A stretch of 38,735 bases of DNA from the NCBI GenBank assembly GCA_946803715.1, contig CAMPET010000066.1, forward strand, positions 38,045 through 76,779, given 5' to 3'. This DNA comes from Beroe ovata. Lineage: Eukaryota > Ctenophora > Nuda > Beroida > Beroidae. Each line of letters opens with the position of its first letter. Position 1 is the stretch's first letter. Positions 11,959 through 23,285 of this stretch are shown here, piece by piece. Both the position numbers and the translations under genes were made by a program. Below the pieces are notes generated by a model. The model did no database searches, had not been told where the DNA came from, and saw only the letters and a list, made by a program, of their open reading frames with translations.

Positions 11959-13816
11959 ATGAATGCAGTTTCCACCTACTACCCTACTGTCAGTATGAAG
12001 TACGAAACCCCCGACCCAGAGACCAGTCTCTTCTCCTACAACCCGAGCTCTTGTCTTTACAACGTGTCACAAGATCATCAGACAGCTAAAGAGGACGTCA
12101 CCCCCTCACCGACAGAGACCACGCCCCTCTCCTCATCCTCCAGTCCAGGGGAGATGTTCCTGCCCACCTCCCAGCCCACCTCACCGATCACCGGCTTCCT
12201 ATCACCTAGTGGGTCTCCCAACCATCTCCTGGAGTCGCCCACCTTTGTGTCCCCATGTGCTCCCTCCTACATCAACCCGCCCACAGCGGAGTTTCCACCT
12301 GCCAGCTTCACAACTTTCCCACCCTACTTCCCTCCCACCTCATTCCTGCCCACCTACCCTCTAACTAAAGCAGAGCCCACAGAGATGGTATCCACTGACC
12401 ACTGCAAAGTGGAGCCCCCTGGTCCCACATGGTCCGCACCATGTGGTGTGCAGGAGGGTGTGGTGGGGAGGATTAACCAGCTGCTTGAGGAGGGTAACAT
12501 GGAGAAGTTGACGAGTTTCGTGTGGTCTCTCCACCCGCCATCTCCTCTGGAAGATGAGACACTGACCAGAGCGAGGGTGTACGTCAGTTTCTACACTCAG
12601 CAGTATCAACAGGTGCGTTCACACTCATTCCTGCATGAACAATGAACATAAACCTCGGCGTAAGTGTCATTTCACATCATGATCAAGTTTGTTCCATGAA
12701 CTCTGTTCGAGGAACAAGAAGCTGAATGTTTGATATAGCTTCATTAAATCCGAATTTCACGGAGCCATATGTCAGTCTTGCTATTAACAGGCTTCATAAT
12801 CATACATTTACTGCTCTTAAATATGACCAGGATGTAATTTTGTTTGTTTTCAACTTAGTTTTCCATGATTTGGAATTTGAGTGTTGAATAATCTTATTTT
12901 ACGGTGCCAATTCAAATTTTGACCGGCCCCTGTACCAATATAATAGAGTTGATCAGGTTAACTCCAAGTCGTTGGTATCCGTATGTCCATACCCGTGTCG
13001 ACCATTAGATATTATTCCCAACTCTATTTATAGCCACTGCTATTTTCAGTTTTTCTACCTGATCCAGTCCCGACACTTTAGCCACTGTTTCCATGGTGAC
13101 CTACAGCAGATGTGGATGCAAGCTCATTACAACGAAGCGGAACGAATGAGGGGACGGACTCTCACCGCTGTAGACAGGTACAGATTTGATTTGCTTTCTG
13201 CAGACACTACTCTGCACACAATGTTCAGGCTGAGGTCATTGTCTAAAATAATAGTGAGTCCCCATCAATCAGTTAAATTTTAAGTTATAGAGGTGTGCAA
13301 ACTCAAACTGAAATCACATAATGAACATCCACGCCGCACATTTGAGGTACTTGAATGATATATTATTCCCAGTTTTATCGATTCTGTCACGGGTAACACT
13401 CACAACTCACATGACTTTATATTCAGGTACAGGCTGCGGAAAAAGTACCCTCTGCCCCGCACTATTTGGGACGGAGACGAGACCTCCTACTGCTTCAAGG
13501 GGAAGTCCCGGAACTACCTCAAGGATTTTTACGATACCAACCAGTACCCCTCTCCATCGGGTGAGTTTTGTGTTTTGTGTATGGATCAGTCGTCCTGCAA
13601 TCAGCTCCAAGTTAGTCATCTCCATTCACTCTGTGTAATGAACTCCCGTTCATTTCAGAGAAGCAGGATATATCGGGGAAGTCAGGACTAACGGTGACCC
13701 AAGTCAGCAACTGGTTCAAGAACCGCAGACAGCGTGACAGGATGAATGCTAAACAGATGTCATGTGGCAAACTCCCACTCACGCATAAAATATCCAGAGA
13801 CTTTCTCCTCCCCTGA
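11959..13816 (+). CDS. SIX-class homeobox transcription factor
   Basis: Four exons (11959-12612, 13050-13177, 13427-13560, 13659-13816) encode 357 residues. Residues 1-160 are a Pro/Ser/Thr-rich head. The SIX domain covers about 163-273 ([47 protein letters not shown]). The homeodomain follows, to about 333, ending in [12 protein letters not shown] with Lys at homeodomain position 50 as in other SIX proteins. Only 24 residues follow it. SIX proteins bind DNA, and their SIX domain contacts Eya or Groucho cofactors in the nucleus. ETSYCFK in the homeodomain resembles Six1/2, while RNYLKDFY and the long head look more like Six4/5, so the subfamily is left open. Several normally conserved SIX-domain positions are changed, so the protein is divergent. 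An in-frame TTG lies upstream at 11926; the ATG at 11959 is preferred. Confidence 0.9.
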
Positions 13817-14355
13817 AGCTGAAAGTATTTTCAACTCTGAACCGAGAACTCAATTCTGTGAGGAGATTAGTATCTCACTCTGGCACTAGCAGTCGCAATC
13901 TGGTCAGTTTGACTTTGACCTGGAAGAATGGAGATGAAATGCTGAAAATTGACGTTAAGACGTTCACGATGTTGAAGCTAACCGGATCTGAAAGTGGATA
14001 CTGGATGTAAGCGCGAATGGGGAATCCACTCTAACTTAATAATTATTTCCATTTTATTTGTTTATCATCTATGTTATAAGTATCGCCGTATCACGTTTCA
14101 TTTTTAATTCCAAAGTACCACCACCGCCTCTTGTTTTAATTTGTGATCTTAGATGTTGTCTTAAATGATTGTAGGGTTTTTCCCGTCGGCACCGCGTAAT
14201 TCATAATTGCAATTCCGTACAATTGTAATTCCTTGCCATGTGCCAGGGATAAAATCCTGCCTGCAGCGAGGGTGGGTGGTGGTGTGGTACTGGTAGGCCG
14301 GTAGGGAGTATTGAGTTATCCCACAATTATTATAGCGCGCGTTGCGTTGACAGAA
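13817..14355. other. 3' flank of the SIX gene
   Basis: These are AT-rich non-coding bases after the SIX stop codon, probably 3' UTR followed by intergenic DNA up to the inverted-repeat cluster. No consensus AATAAA and no exon were recognised. Confidence 0.5.
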
Positions 14356-14495
14356 TGTCAGATTTTATCTGCAACCTGCTGTCCTGCTGAGTGCTGTTTC
14401 ACATTTCAGTGTTTAAGTTTCTCGCGCGTCGGCGTACCATTTTTGATTTATCGATCCATGATACTCATACAGCGCCTGTCGAAAATTTCGTTCGA

Positions 14496-14529
14496 GCGCG
14501 CGCCGCGATCTTATTTTCGCGGCGCGCGC
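14496..14529. repeat. CG-rich perfect inverted repeat, 13-bp arms
   Basis: GCGCGCGCCGCGA at 14496-14508 pairs exactly with TCGCGGCGCGCGC at 14517-14529 across an 8-base loop. It lies just left of the 135-bp palindrome, within the same CpG-dense repeat cluster. Confidence 0.85.
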
Positions 14530-14554
14530 AAAAAACAACATCCGGCAACTATAA

Positions 14555-14689
14555 TTGTCAGATGTTACCTGACCTGTTTCTCGCGCGCTGCGCGCGCGCC
14601 TTCATCGAAGGCCGAAACAGGCCGTGTTTCGGCCTTCGATGAAGGCGCGCGCGCCGCGCGCGAGAAACAGGTCAGGTAACATCTGACAA
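14555..14689. mobile_element. 135-bp fold-back MITE with 8-bp target duplication
   Basis: Arms 14555-14619 and 14625-14689 are reverse complements over 65 bases with one mismatch (14589 against 14655), around a 5-base centre. The ends read TTGTCAGATGTTACC and its complement. The element is flanked directly by AACTATAA at 14547-14554 and AACTATAA at 14690-14697, as expected of a cut-and-paste insertion. An 8-bp duplication fits hAT-type and some other DNA transposons. The element has no coding capacity and would depend on a transposase elsewhere. Near-identity of the arms suggests recent insertion or ongoing correction. Confidence 0.85.
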
Positions 14690-14889
14690 AACTATAATAG
14701 AAATAAGTTTACTCCGCGCACGCAGAATTACGGAATTCTCACCAGCAGGATTTATCGTCGATCGACAAGCCGAAACGATGAAGACTTACGATGAAGGCGT
14801 GCGCGCGCGAGAAACAGAGGTCAGATCTAAAATCTGACAACTAAATTATGACGAGTGAAATGTAATAATTGAGTTGTCAGATTTTATCT

Positions 14890-15415
14890 TTTATCTATTT
14901 CATTTTATTTAAATTCATTGCCTTAATTTTTTGAAAATTCTTATTCTTGTCTCGTTCTAGGTAAAACAGAAATGAAACGACGTATCTTTAGGCACTTAGC
15001 AGGGCAAACATTGTACTTTAAATTAAGTAGCCTGTAGGCTCATTTCTTATGGTGCTGTTTTGATTATGTTGCTCTCTCTGTGGAAAGGAGAGACATGAGT
15101 TGCATGTTCAGTAATATGTGGGTGCAATGGCAGTCAGACATTGCATTAACTGTTTTTGTTTTGCACTGAATCATCGCAAACTCTGGATGATGTGTTCCTG
15201 TGGTGGCTCTTGATATGGAATTTGGATCTAAGCTGCATCTTCACAATTTGTTAGTTGTTCCATTATCTGATGTCATTCATGCATGTTCATTGTAACTTTG
15301 TGACAGTCAACTAAATAATCTGTTATATTTACTTTTCAATTTCCGTTGTTTTTTTGGTTGGATAGATAATCTCATTGATGTAACTTCTCTTGAGATAGCA
15401 TTATACTAAGGCACA
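14890..15415. other. Upstream region of NCBP3
   Basis: This AT-rich DNA lies between the repeat cluster and the NCBP3 start codon. It should hold that gene's promoter and 5' UTR. I saw no TATA box or exon I could support. Confidence 0.4.
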
Positions 15416-18357
15416 ATGAGTGAAGTTGATAAAGATCATGATACTGAAGAATCTGATTTCGATGTTGATTTCAAGTTGGAACCCCTTCCTCGAGCGGCAG
15501 ATATCATTGCAGAACTACCTGATTACCCAGATTCAGAGGAGGAAGAAGAAGTCAGAACTATTATGCAAATGATCAGCACAAGTAATACTAACATAGCTGA
15601 TGAGAGTAATGAAGGGACAGATCATGAGCATAACAGTGCTAAAAATGTCTCTGAAGCAATCAAACGAGATGAGACAGTGAATGATGCAATAAAACAGGAA
15701 TCATGTGATTCTAATTTGACCAAAATAGAAAATAACCCTGATGTATTTAATGATGCTGATGAAATTAATTTGAGTATTGATAGGAGCCATATTGAATGTT
15801 CAACAGCAGCTGTACATGTAAGTTGCACATGGTCCTACTTTTAAAAATGGATTTCGAGTAAATCTTCAAATAGCCATTGTAACTCGGCAATTAACAGGAC
15901 CTCCAAGTGCTGTCGCCTATATCTGATGCTGAGGACACTCTTAAAAGGCAGATTAGTGGTCAAGAGAAGGTGGCTGAATTCAATTCGCCTGACAATAATG
16001 GTTCTAGCTTGGTGAGAAAGTCTAAGAGACAACGCATTGAAGCTCCTAAAACATCAGAGATCAAAGCTGACAAGAAAGTTTATCTCAATAAAGCAGGTGC
16101 TCTAGTTTTTCATCATCACCTGTCACAGTTTTAGTATATTTACTGTTTACCTATTCATTACTTTGTTCCAGGAGAATTTATTACTGGATTTGATCCTGCA
16201 TCAGCTGAAGCTAAATACCGCCGCCAAATGAGGATGCAAAGATTTGGAAAGTATGAGAAGATAGAGAAAAGCAAATTTGATGACTCAAAGTTAGATATAA
16301 GTGATTGTCCAAGGTGAGCTATATGAAGCATTTTTCGTTGTTCTTTATACTTTCATTTTATACTGCTAATTCTATATTTGTCACTACATCTTTTTGTTGT
16401 AGTGATGAGGGTGGTCTGATGTTTGAAAAAAGACCTGATGCAATCCACCTCTTTGGTACAGATGATCTCAGCACAGATGATATTCTAGAGTATTTCTCGG
16501 AGTTTTCTCCCCATCATATTGAATGGGTTGATGACTCACATTGTAAGTATTTGATAATCATAACCTACTACGTCATACCATCTATTGAAACCACCTATTC
16601 ACACCACCTGACACTTTTTGACCATTCATGTCAGGTAATGTTGTCTGGTCAGATCAACACAGTGTAAAACGAGCTCTTCTGAGTCTCAGTAAGAAGTATT
16701 CAGAAGATGAACTGGAGGAAAAGAAGAAAGAACTGAGAAGAAGAGAAAAAGATGGTACATATTATGATTTATGCACTTATTATTTCAATATATTATGCTG
16801 TTATTATTCCAATATCTCCATCTTTAATGCTTTCAACATCCGTGGTATTACAGAAGATGATTTCTACCTGTTTCCTGGGTGTTTGGACAGACCTGGAAAT
16901 GACGAGTACAAGGGAATGTGGAGGATGGCAATCAAAGACAACGCAAAGGCACATCTCATGTTTATGAGATTTGCTAATACTGGTGAGAGTTGAGTTAAGA
17001 TTGCCAGGCTAGATATATATTATGAGGTCTTTTAAGCAGAAGCCATGACTCCTGTTTATTTTGCAGGGGATATAAAGAAACGCGGTTCATACAAAACAAG
17101 TCGATATTACAGTCTGTATGGGAACCCCAATGCTCCACATCTTTCCAATAAGTAGGCTATAGCTGATGATTTATTCCCTTCTGAAATATCACCGTTCTCT
17201 CACTCGTACCCACATTGCAAAACCTCACTCAATCATCAAATCAGTGATTACACGAAGTTGAAGCAGAAGCAAAGCAAGCGTCAGCTGGAAAATAAGAGGA
17301 CGAACATGGAGATGAAAGCCTTGACAACATCCCAGCCTCCAGATTTGAGACGGTACCTGAAGAAGGGGAGTATTGATGTGGAGCAGATTAAGGAGGAGTA
17401 CAAAGTGGGGAAGCCACTAATCGAGACACTCACTATAGAAGTGGATAGGAGTGATATTGTTACAGATGTCGAGGTATTGGCTTGAGATAATTACCTAAGT
17501 GTTTCAGTAAGAAATCAGAATATCCTATAATTTAACCTTATATTGTTTGAGAATGACTATTTCAAATCAGGTGCGTAAAGACAACTCTGACAGCGACTCT
17601 GAGGCTGGGCAAGTTAGTGAGAACGAGCAAGCTGACTCCAGGACGGTTGGGGCAAGGACTGCCGGTGTGAAGAGGAGAGGGGGTGGTAAGAAGGGGGTTA
17701 TCGTGCACAGTTCCTCCTCTGAGGACAGCAGTGACTCGGAAAAGAGTGACTCGGAGAGCAGCAGTAGCTCCAGTTCGAGCAGTTCTGATAGCAGTGACTC
17801 CTCCACTGAATCCTCTTCATCAGGTGAGATGGAGGTGTGGTCCCCGGCCCCTGGTAAAGTTTAGGAGTAATATGTATGTAGTATGACGTGGCCTAGCTGG
17901 TAACTGAGTCTCACACCAGTACAAACTACAAAACCTGAATCTCAATCTTCTATCAGATTCGAGTGACAATTCAGAAGCCCCGAAGAAGAAGGTAAAGAAG
18001 GTGCCCAAGAAGGTTCCTATGAACTCTCAATTGAAGAAAAGACGAAGTGAGCCTAACAGAGAAGCAGTGGTGGGAAGGAAAGTACCCAGCAAATCAGTGA
18101 TATCAGTCTCAAAAAACACTGGTACCAAATCGCTTGCTGTGATCAGGCCATCACTGAAGTCAGTTGAACGAATACCAGTGCGGAAATTGAGTAGTCAGAT
18201 CAAGCCCGTTATGAATAACAGTGTTGTGGTGAGGGATTTGGAAGCAGGGTACCGGAAAAAGAGGCGTGGCCGCACTCCAGTGTCACCCAATCACAAGAGA
18301 CAGAAGATACAGTCTTCAATCGACTTGAGGGCTAAGATTGTAAATAGATCCAGATAG
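15416..18357 (+). CDS. NCBP3: Nuclear cap-binding protein subunit 3
   Basis: Ten exons (15416-15817, 15898-16096, 16172-16313, 16403-16542, 16635-16754, 16854-16982, 17067-17151, 17245-17473, 17571-17823, 17957-18357) join in frame to 699 residues. The acidic head contains LEPLPRAADI. Residues of about 260-320 form the RRM-like fold, with IHLFGTDDLSTDDILEYF, the cap-contact motif WVDD (residues 289-292; WLDD in vertebrates) and NVVWSDQHSVKRAL. A segment with DIKKRGSYKTSRYYSLYGNP follows, then Ser/Asp-rich and Lys/Arg-rich tails ending in DLRAKIVNRSR. NCBP3 acts with NCBP1 in an alternative nuclear cap-binding complex that supports poly(A) RNA export. It is somewhat longer than the human protein (about 620 residues) because of the low-complexity tail. 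A donor reading GTAGGC after AATAA at 17151 is the weakest splice choice. Confidence 0.88.
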
Positions 18358-18996
18358 GGTTCTCTCGTCAGATACAATGACTAAATATCGATAGATTTAT
18401 GAGGGTTTGTTCGATTATAAGTCTTAGTTTGAGTTATCAAATGCAATGCTGGTATTGATGCTGCTTTCATTGCTTCTTATCTGCGTTAAAATATTTCTAG
18501 CATTTTTCTTTATTTGGGTCAGTTTTTGTGATTTTAGCATATTTTTTGCGGATAATATAGAACAGTTCAATCATTCAATTCACCCGTGACGTTATTTGTT
18601 GTCGAAATGATTCAATACTTAGTTTGAAGAGTATAATGGGAACAGTAATTGTAGAGTGTGATTATTACTGTATACCTCGGAACAGTTTCTAGATTACACA
18701 CTGTGTAATGAACCGTGATTACACACAGTGATTGAAAATCATATGATTATGTTTTGTCTGATATGAATAGTAGCGTTATTCTTTCTGATCGGCACAGCGT
18801 TTTCTTGATGAATATTTGACATTTATCAACATTGATACAACCTTCCATTGACACCTTTCAATGAAGAGTCCTCGGTACCACAAAACTTCATTGCCACCGG
18901 ATTTAATAGTTGTTGATCTGAGTGTACTTACTAATCGACATCACTAATAGGGGGATGAACAATTCACAATGCAAATAGGAGTGTCTTGACTACGTC
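18358..18996. other. Intergenic region, nothing recognised
   Basis: AT-rich DNA between NCBP3 and the bL19m gene. It has no supported exon, no consensus AATAAA and no repeat beyond short A/T runs. Confidence 0.45.
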
Positions 18997-21025
18997 ATGA
19001 GGCTTTGCTGTCGTCAGTTGACAAGTTAGTGCTCAAAATAACGCAACATTCTGAACGCGACCAGTTTTTACCTACCTACCTAATTTCTGCACTCGGTAGT
19101 CTTTTAAACTATCACTTTTCAGGATTGCTCGCATGTAGTAGAGGATACAGTTCTGGAAGCAATATTTCTAGGAATCTAACAGAACTGAGTACTGAACATC
19201 ACTCTAACAGTTGTGATGAACCTCTCACCAGGTATGGATTCTGAACCCAGTCATCCACAATATTACTCCCAACCCGATCCCCCCTTGACTCTGATACAAC
19301 TCACCCTCAAACTCTCTCCCTCTCCAACACCTCCAACCCATGACATTTACACCTGACTCTGATACCACTCCTCAGTGAGTATTCCTCACACTCAATCTCT
19401 CTCTCCCCCAGCGATGCAGGGAGGGGTAGGAGTAGGAGGTTTGTGTTTGAGTACCCGGGAGAAAACATCGCTAACATCGCCTCCTATCTGAAGGGTGTAT
19501 ACCCAGGGTGGTCAGCCCATTTCCATCCCCAGATACCAGTTAACAAGTGGCAACGACAGGTTCGAATACCGGATTTTGTTTTTGTATCCCCTCATCAACC
19601 GATCTAGATTACTTGGACTTACCATGATTGAATGCGTAATAACCACCCCTTTGGGCGTTGCCGCTTTTATGAGCACAATCGATAGTTACAAATAGGGCCA
19701 ATAAATAAGAATTACGTTAACTACCACTCCAGCTGAAGTCCCGCACCCTTGTCCCACAGGTTATGTTTGAGAAGGAGTGTGAGAAAGCTCTCTTTGCACA
19801 AGATCCCCGAGAACACGATATGGAATCCCTGGGATTTTCCCGGGATTTTGAAGTCAGGGATGAGATACAGAAGATAGAGGAACAGAAACCCACTGAGCAT
19901 GTGCTATATCATGACTTGGTGGAAATGTGGAAACGTAGACAGGTGACACCCAAGTTCTGACTGTTGAGAAAGTGGATGATTGTTCTGACTATCATGGGAT
20001 TATCAATGAAGAGTGATTTCAAATGAGAAATATTACCCAGCCCCCCTCCCTTTCAGTCGATGGATATCCCGTTTGTGAACGTTGGCAGTTATGTCGAGGT
20101 AAAGCTCCGATCAAAGTGGGATCTGACTCGGCCTTTAACCTATGAGGGTGTGATCATTGAGAAGAGTCATAGGAATCTGGACGCGTTCTTCATCATTAGG
20201 AAACATGTGGAAAGTTACGGTAAGGGGGCTTTGTGGTATGCGTATTGTCGTTTGGGATAGTGGCATGTGTTATTATCATACCTCTGCTTAATTTCGATCA
20301 AATTTTATGTTCATTCGGACGCAATGCACTCTGTGGTGATCTATAATTACAATCTCCTCTTGACACCTCTCTCTCTCTGCCCTCTTGACACCTCCCCCCC
20401 ACCACATCCAGGTTACGGTGTGGAGAACTACATCCCCATGTACTCCCCGTATCTGGAGTCAGTGAGAGTGATCAGTTATCAGGTTAGGGATGATCCCTGT
20501 CGGTATCGTACCCTGCACAGTCTGCGGGATCTGTCACTGGAACAGACATTACTTCAGGATCCCATCCCAGAACCAACATTCGACCCCGATACCAGTGAGT
20601 TGGGATGACAACTGCTGCGCCGATATTCCTTTTTAATTGATCATTAGTAGCATCCATCTATTCATTCAACATGGGAGTGATGTGTCGTGATAGGATAAAA
20701 ACTATCAGTTAACTTGATTTCATCTATTTCAGACTTGGAGATACCCTTCTTTAGACCCCTTGTATTAGAGTACAAGCCTGAACAAAGTCTCTTCAAGTGA
20801 GTACTGAGTATATTGTCAGATGAATGCTGCTATCTCTAGGTTCATGAATTCCACTGACATATTCAATACCGTACCTCAACCAGGAAACAGAAGAGGTTCA
20901 TGAAGAGTTCCACTCATCTGCGTCCCCGACGTGCTGACACGAATAGGGACTACAAACTCTGGGAGAGTGACCCGAACAAGCGATATCCCAGGAAAAATTC
21001 CAAGGGGGACAAGCTCAGGGAGTGA
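18997..21025 (+). CDS. MRPL19: Mitochondrial ribosomal protein bL19m
   Basis: Eight exons (18997-19024, 19123-19231, 19412-19559, 19760-19942, 20057-20219, 20412-20594, 20733-20796, 20884-21025) join to 339 residues. The first exon is only 28 bases. Joining it to exon 2 gives the head MRLCCRQLTRLLACSRGYSS, which is Arg-rich with no acidic residue, as expected of a mitochondrial targeting sequence, and this supports the tiny exon. Residues about 157-245 match bacterial L19: VGSYVEVKLRSKW, YEGVIIEKSHRNLDAFFIIR, YGVENYIPMYSPYLESVRVI and a final LRDLS. The tail is rich in basic residues. The protein sits on the large subunit of the mitochondrial ribosome, near the subunit interface. The next gene starts 322 bases downstream on the same strand. 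Confidence 0.88.
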
Positions 21026-21347
21026 AGTATCCCTCCTCGTCTCTCATTTTCCCTTCTCTCATTATCCCTTCTCTCATTCTCAAGATATTTGATGACGGTC
21101 GTCCAATAAGAATGTAAGAATGGACGATTCAGATTGGAGTGTGTTGGAGCTGGTGCAGGGCGTGTATTATTTATTGTCCGCCTGATAACAACGAATTTTT
21201 ATACATTTTTGTTGTTTTAATGTATATTTTAATGTGTATTCTGTTATCTCCCTTATCTATGTGAATCATCAATTCTCGACCGATGACTATTATCCTGTAT
21301 AACCTCATTTCTCACATTTATGCTAAGACTACATAATATTGCGTAGC

Positions 21348-22987
21348 ATGGCAGCACTTGTATCTGGATACAAGTCACAGAGTCCAGCTGGACTTCTCTG
21401 TGGAGACTCACACACAGCAATCATACCCCCTGGTAATGAATTCCAGTTCCTACCCAACACAGACCCTGCTTCGTTTGTGGAGGAGTTTCAGAACTCTAGT
21501 AGTGTCGATAACAGGTAGTTACTGTGAAGTATGATTCTTTTCTGTGTAACAATATCGTTGGTTTTTGTATTGTAGTGGGTCACTACAACACTGAGTATAT
21601 CATTATCAATGTACTTTTGAATTACACAGTGGCTTGGCATAGTCGTATTGTTTGTCTGTCGTGTCCTGTTGATGTGGCATGTTGTCGTGTTAAAATCAAA
21701 CACTAAGGTAAACAAGCCCTCGTCACTACCAAGCTACCGACTGAACTGAAATATTCCTCACTCCCCTTATTTATGAGTCTCGACTATCTCGGATAATACT
21801 CCTCATTCCTGCAGGATTAAGTTCCATCAAGGAACAACCACTCTAGGGTTCAAGTTTAAGCACGGTGTAATCATAGCAGTTGATTCCCGGGCCACGGCTG
21901 GGAGCTATATAGCCAGCCAGACAGTTCAGAAGGTTTGTAACGACTCATTGTCGTCGACTATATATTTTACAGGTTATCACTCATTTTCTGGAGAAACTAA
22001 CATCAGAACAATTTACTCTCTCTGCTGAATTTCCATTGTTATGCTCACTACAACTACAGGTGATTGAGATTAATCCGTTCCTGCTGGGCACAATGGCGGG
22101 CGGGGCAGCAGACTGCTCATTCTGGGAGAGGAACTTGGCTAAAGCATGCAGGATTTACGAGTTGAGGAACAGGGAGAGAATAAGTGTTGCTGCTGCCAGC
22201 AAAATACTCTGTAACATGGTGTACGATTACAAAGGTGTGTCTACTGTCTGTGTACCTGTGTCTGTTTGTCGAGCTGCGTGTCTTCAGTTAGTCTGTGTGG
22301 ATGTCTCTGTCTGTGGTATGTGTCTGATGGATAGTACTTAGGATGTATCGTTACGCTTATAATTGTATTGACCAATTTCACACCAGGAAACAGATGACAA
22401 TACACAATACACAATACACATGTCACATTGCACAATGTACATTGTTACCTCTCAGCTGCAAAATTGTTCAACAGACCACAGCGACATGAGTCACCACAGT
22501 AAACAATGCAATGAGGTGTACATTCACACACACACACAGGTATGGGACTGTCGATGGGGACGATGGTGTGTGGTTGGGACAAGAGGGGGCCAGGGTTGTA
22601 CTATGTGGACAATGATGGACAGAGGACCACCAACTACATGTTCAGTGTGGGCTCCGGCTCTACATACGCTTACGGAGTTATGGACACAGGTAATAATGGT
22701 GATTCCTTACTCCGAGAACGCTATCCTAGAGAACTTAATCCTCGAATAATTGTCGCTTTTCTCTTCTCCGCTCATTCCTCATCCTCTCTCCTCCAGGTTA
22801 CAAATACGACATGAGTGTGGAGGAGGCGTGTGAATTGGGTAAGAAGGCTATCATGCACGCCGCTCACCGCGACGCAATGTCTGGTGGCGTGGTGAACTTG
22901 TATCACATGAAGGAAGATGGCTGGGTGAAGGTATCTCAGACTGATGTCAGCCAGATGTACTACCAGAGCCTCGAGGAGAATCAGTAA
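21348..22987 (+). CDS. PSMB5: Proteasome subunit beta type-5 (chymotrypsin-like)
   Basis: Five exons (21348-21514, 21815-21932, 22060-22234, 22540-22689, 22797-22987) encode 266 residues. The propeptide ends in KFHQG, and the catalytic N-terminal threonine is residue 63 (Thr1 of the mature chain). From there Asp17 (VDSRAT) and Lys33 (SQTVQK) fall exactly at the expected positions. Met45 of the S1 pocket lies in [10 protein letters not shown], and [11 protein letters not shown] follows. The subunit cleaves after hydrophobic residues inside the 20S core. Intron 3 includes a 7-base tandem repeat (ACAATAC, 22397-22420), and its acceptor is formed by a CA repeat. Confidence 0.96.
22397..22420. repeat. 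7-bp tandem repeat in PSMB5 intron 3
   Basis: ACAATAC is repeated three times and followed by a partial copy. It lies within the intron 22235-22539. Confidence 0.75.
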
Positions 22988-23285
22988 TTAATGGTCACGC
23001 TGCGCGTGAAAAGCTGCCAAGAGTGTCAGACATGTTGTCATTGACTCGAAATGTTCTGTATTAGACATAACCTCTATAGTCTATATGAAAATTCGGCTTT
23101 ATTATATTGTCATGTTGATAACATGTCATTGATTGAAGTCAATATGAATATTGAATTCACTCTCTGAATTACTGTCCATTAGTTATTTGATAACATAATA
23201 CAAAACATTTTGCCATAGCAACATTGAGTCTGACTGTCTCTCCATATATTTTCATTTCACCCATATTCCAGCTCCCTCACTTTCC

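Larger units (their letters stand above)
14356..14889. mobile_element. Cluster of related MITE-like termini
   Basis: TGTCAGATTTTATCT occurs at 14356-14370 and again at 14875-14889. The reverse-oriented end TAAAATCTGACAA lies at 14828-14840. Inside these ends are shorter matches to the arms of the 135-bp palindrome: GTTTCTCGCGCG near 14416 on the left, and GATGAAGGCG with GCGCGAGAAACAG near 14791-14817 on the right. The simplest reading is an older, decayed element of about 480 bp from the same family, into which the young palindrome inserted, with another terminus next to it. No convincing target duplication flanks the outer ends. Confidence 0.55.

Noticed and set aside
17161-17185. TGATGA and CTGA words suggesting an intronic C/D snoRNA in NCBP3
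   Set aside because: The boxes are too close together and no terminal stem is present.
19556-19567. GGTTCGAATACC, like a tRNA T-loop
   Set aside because: No matching A box, acceptor stem or anticodon arm fits around it; it sits in an MRPL19 intron.
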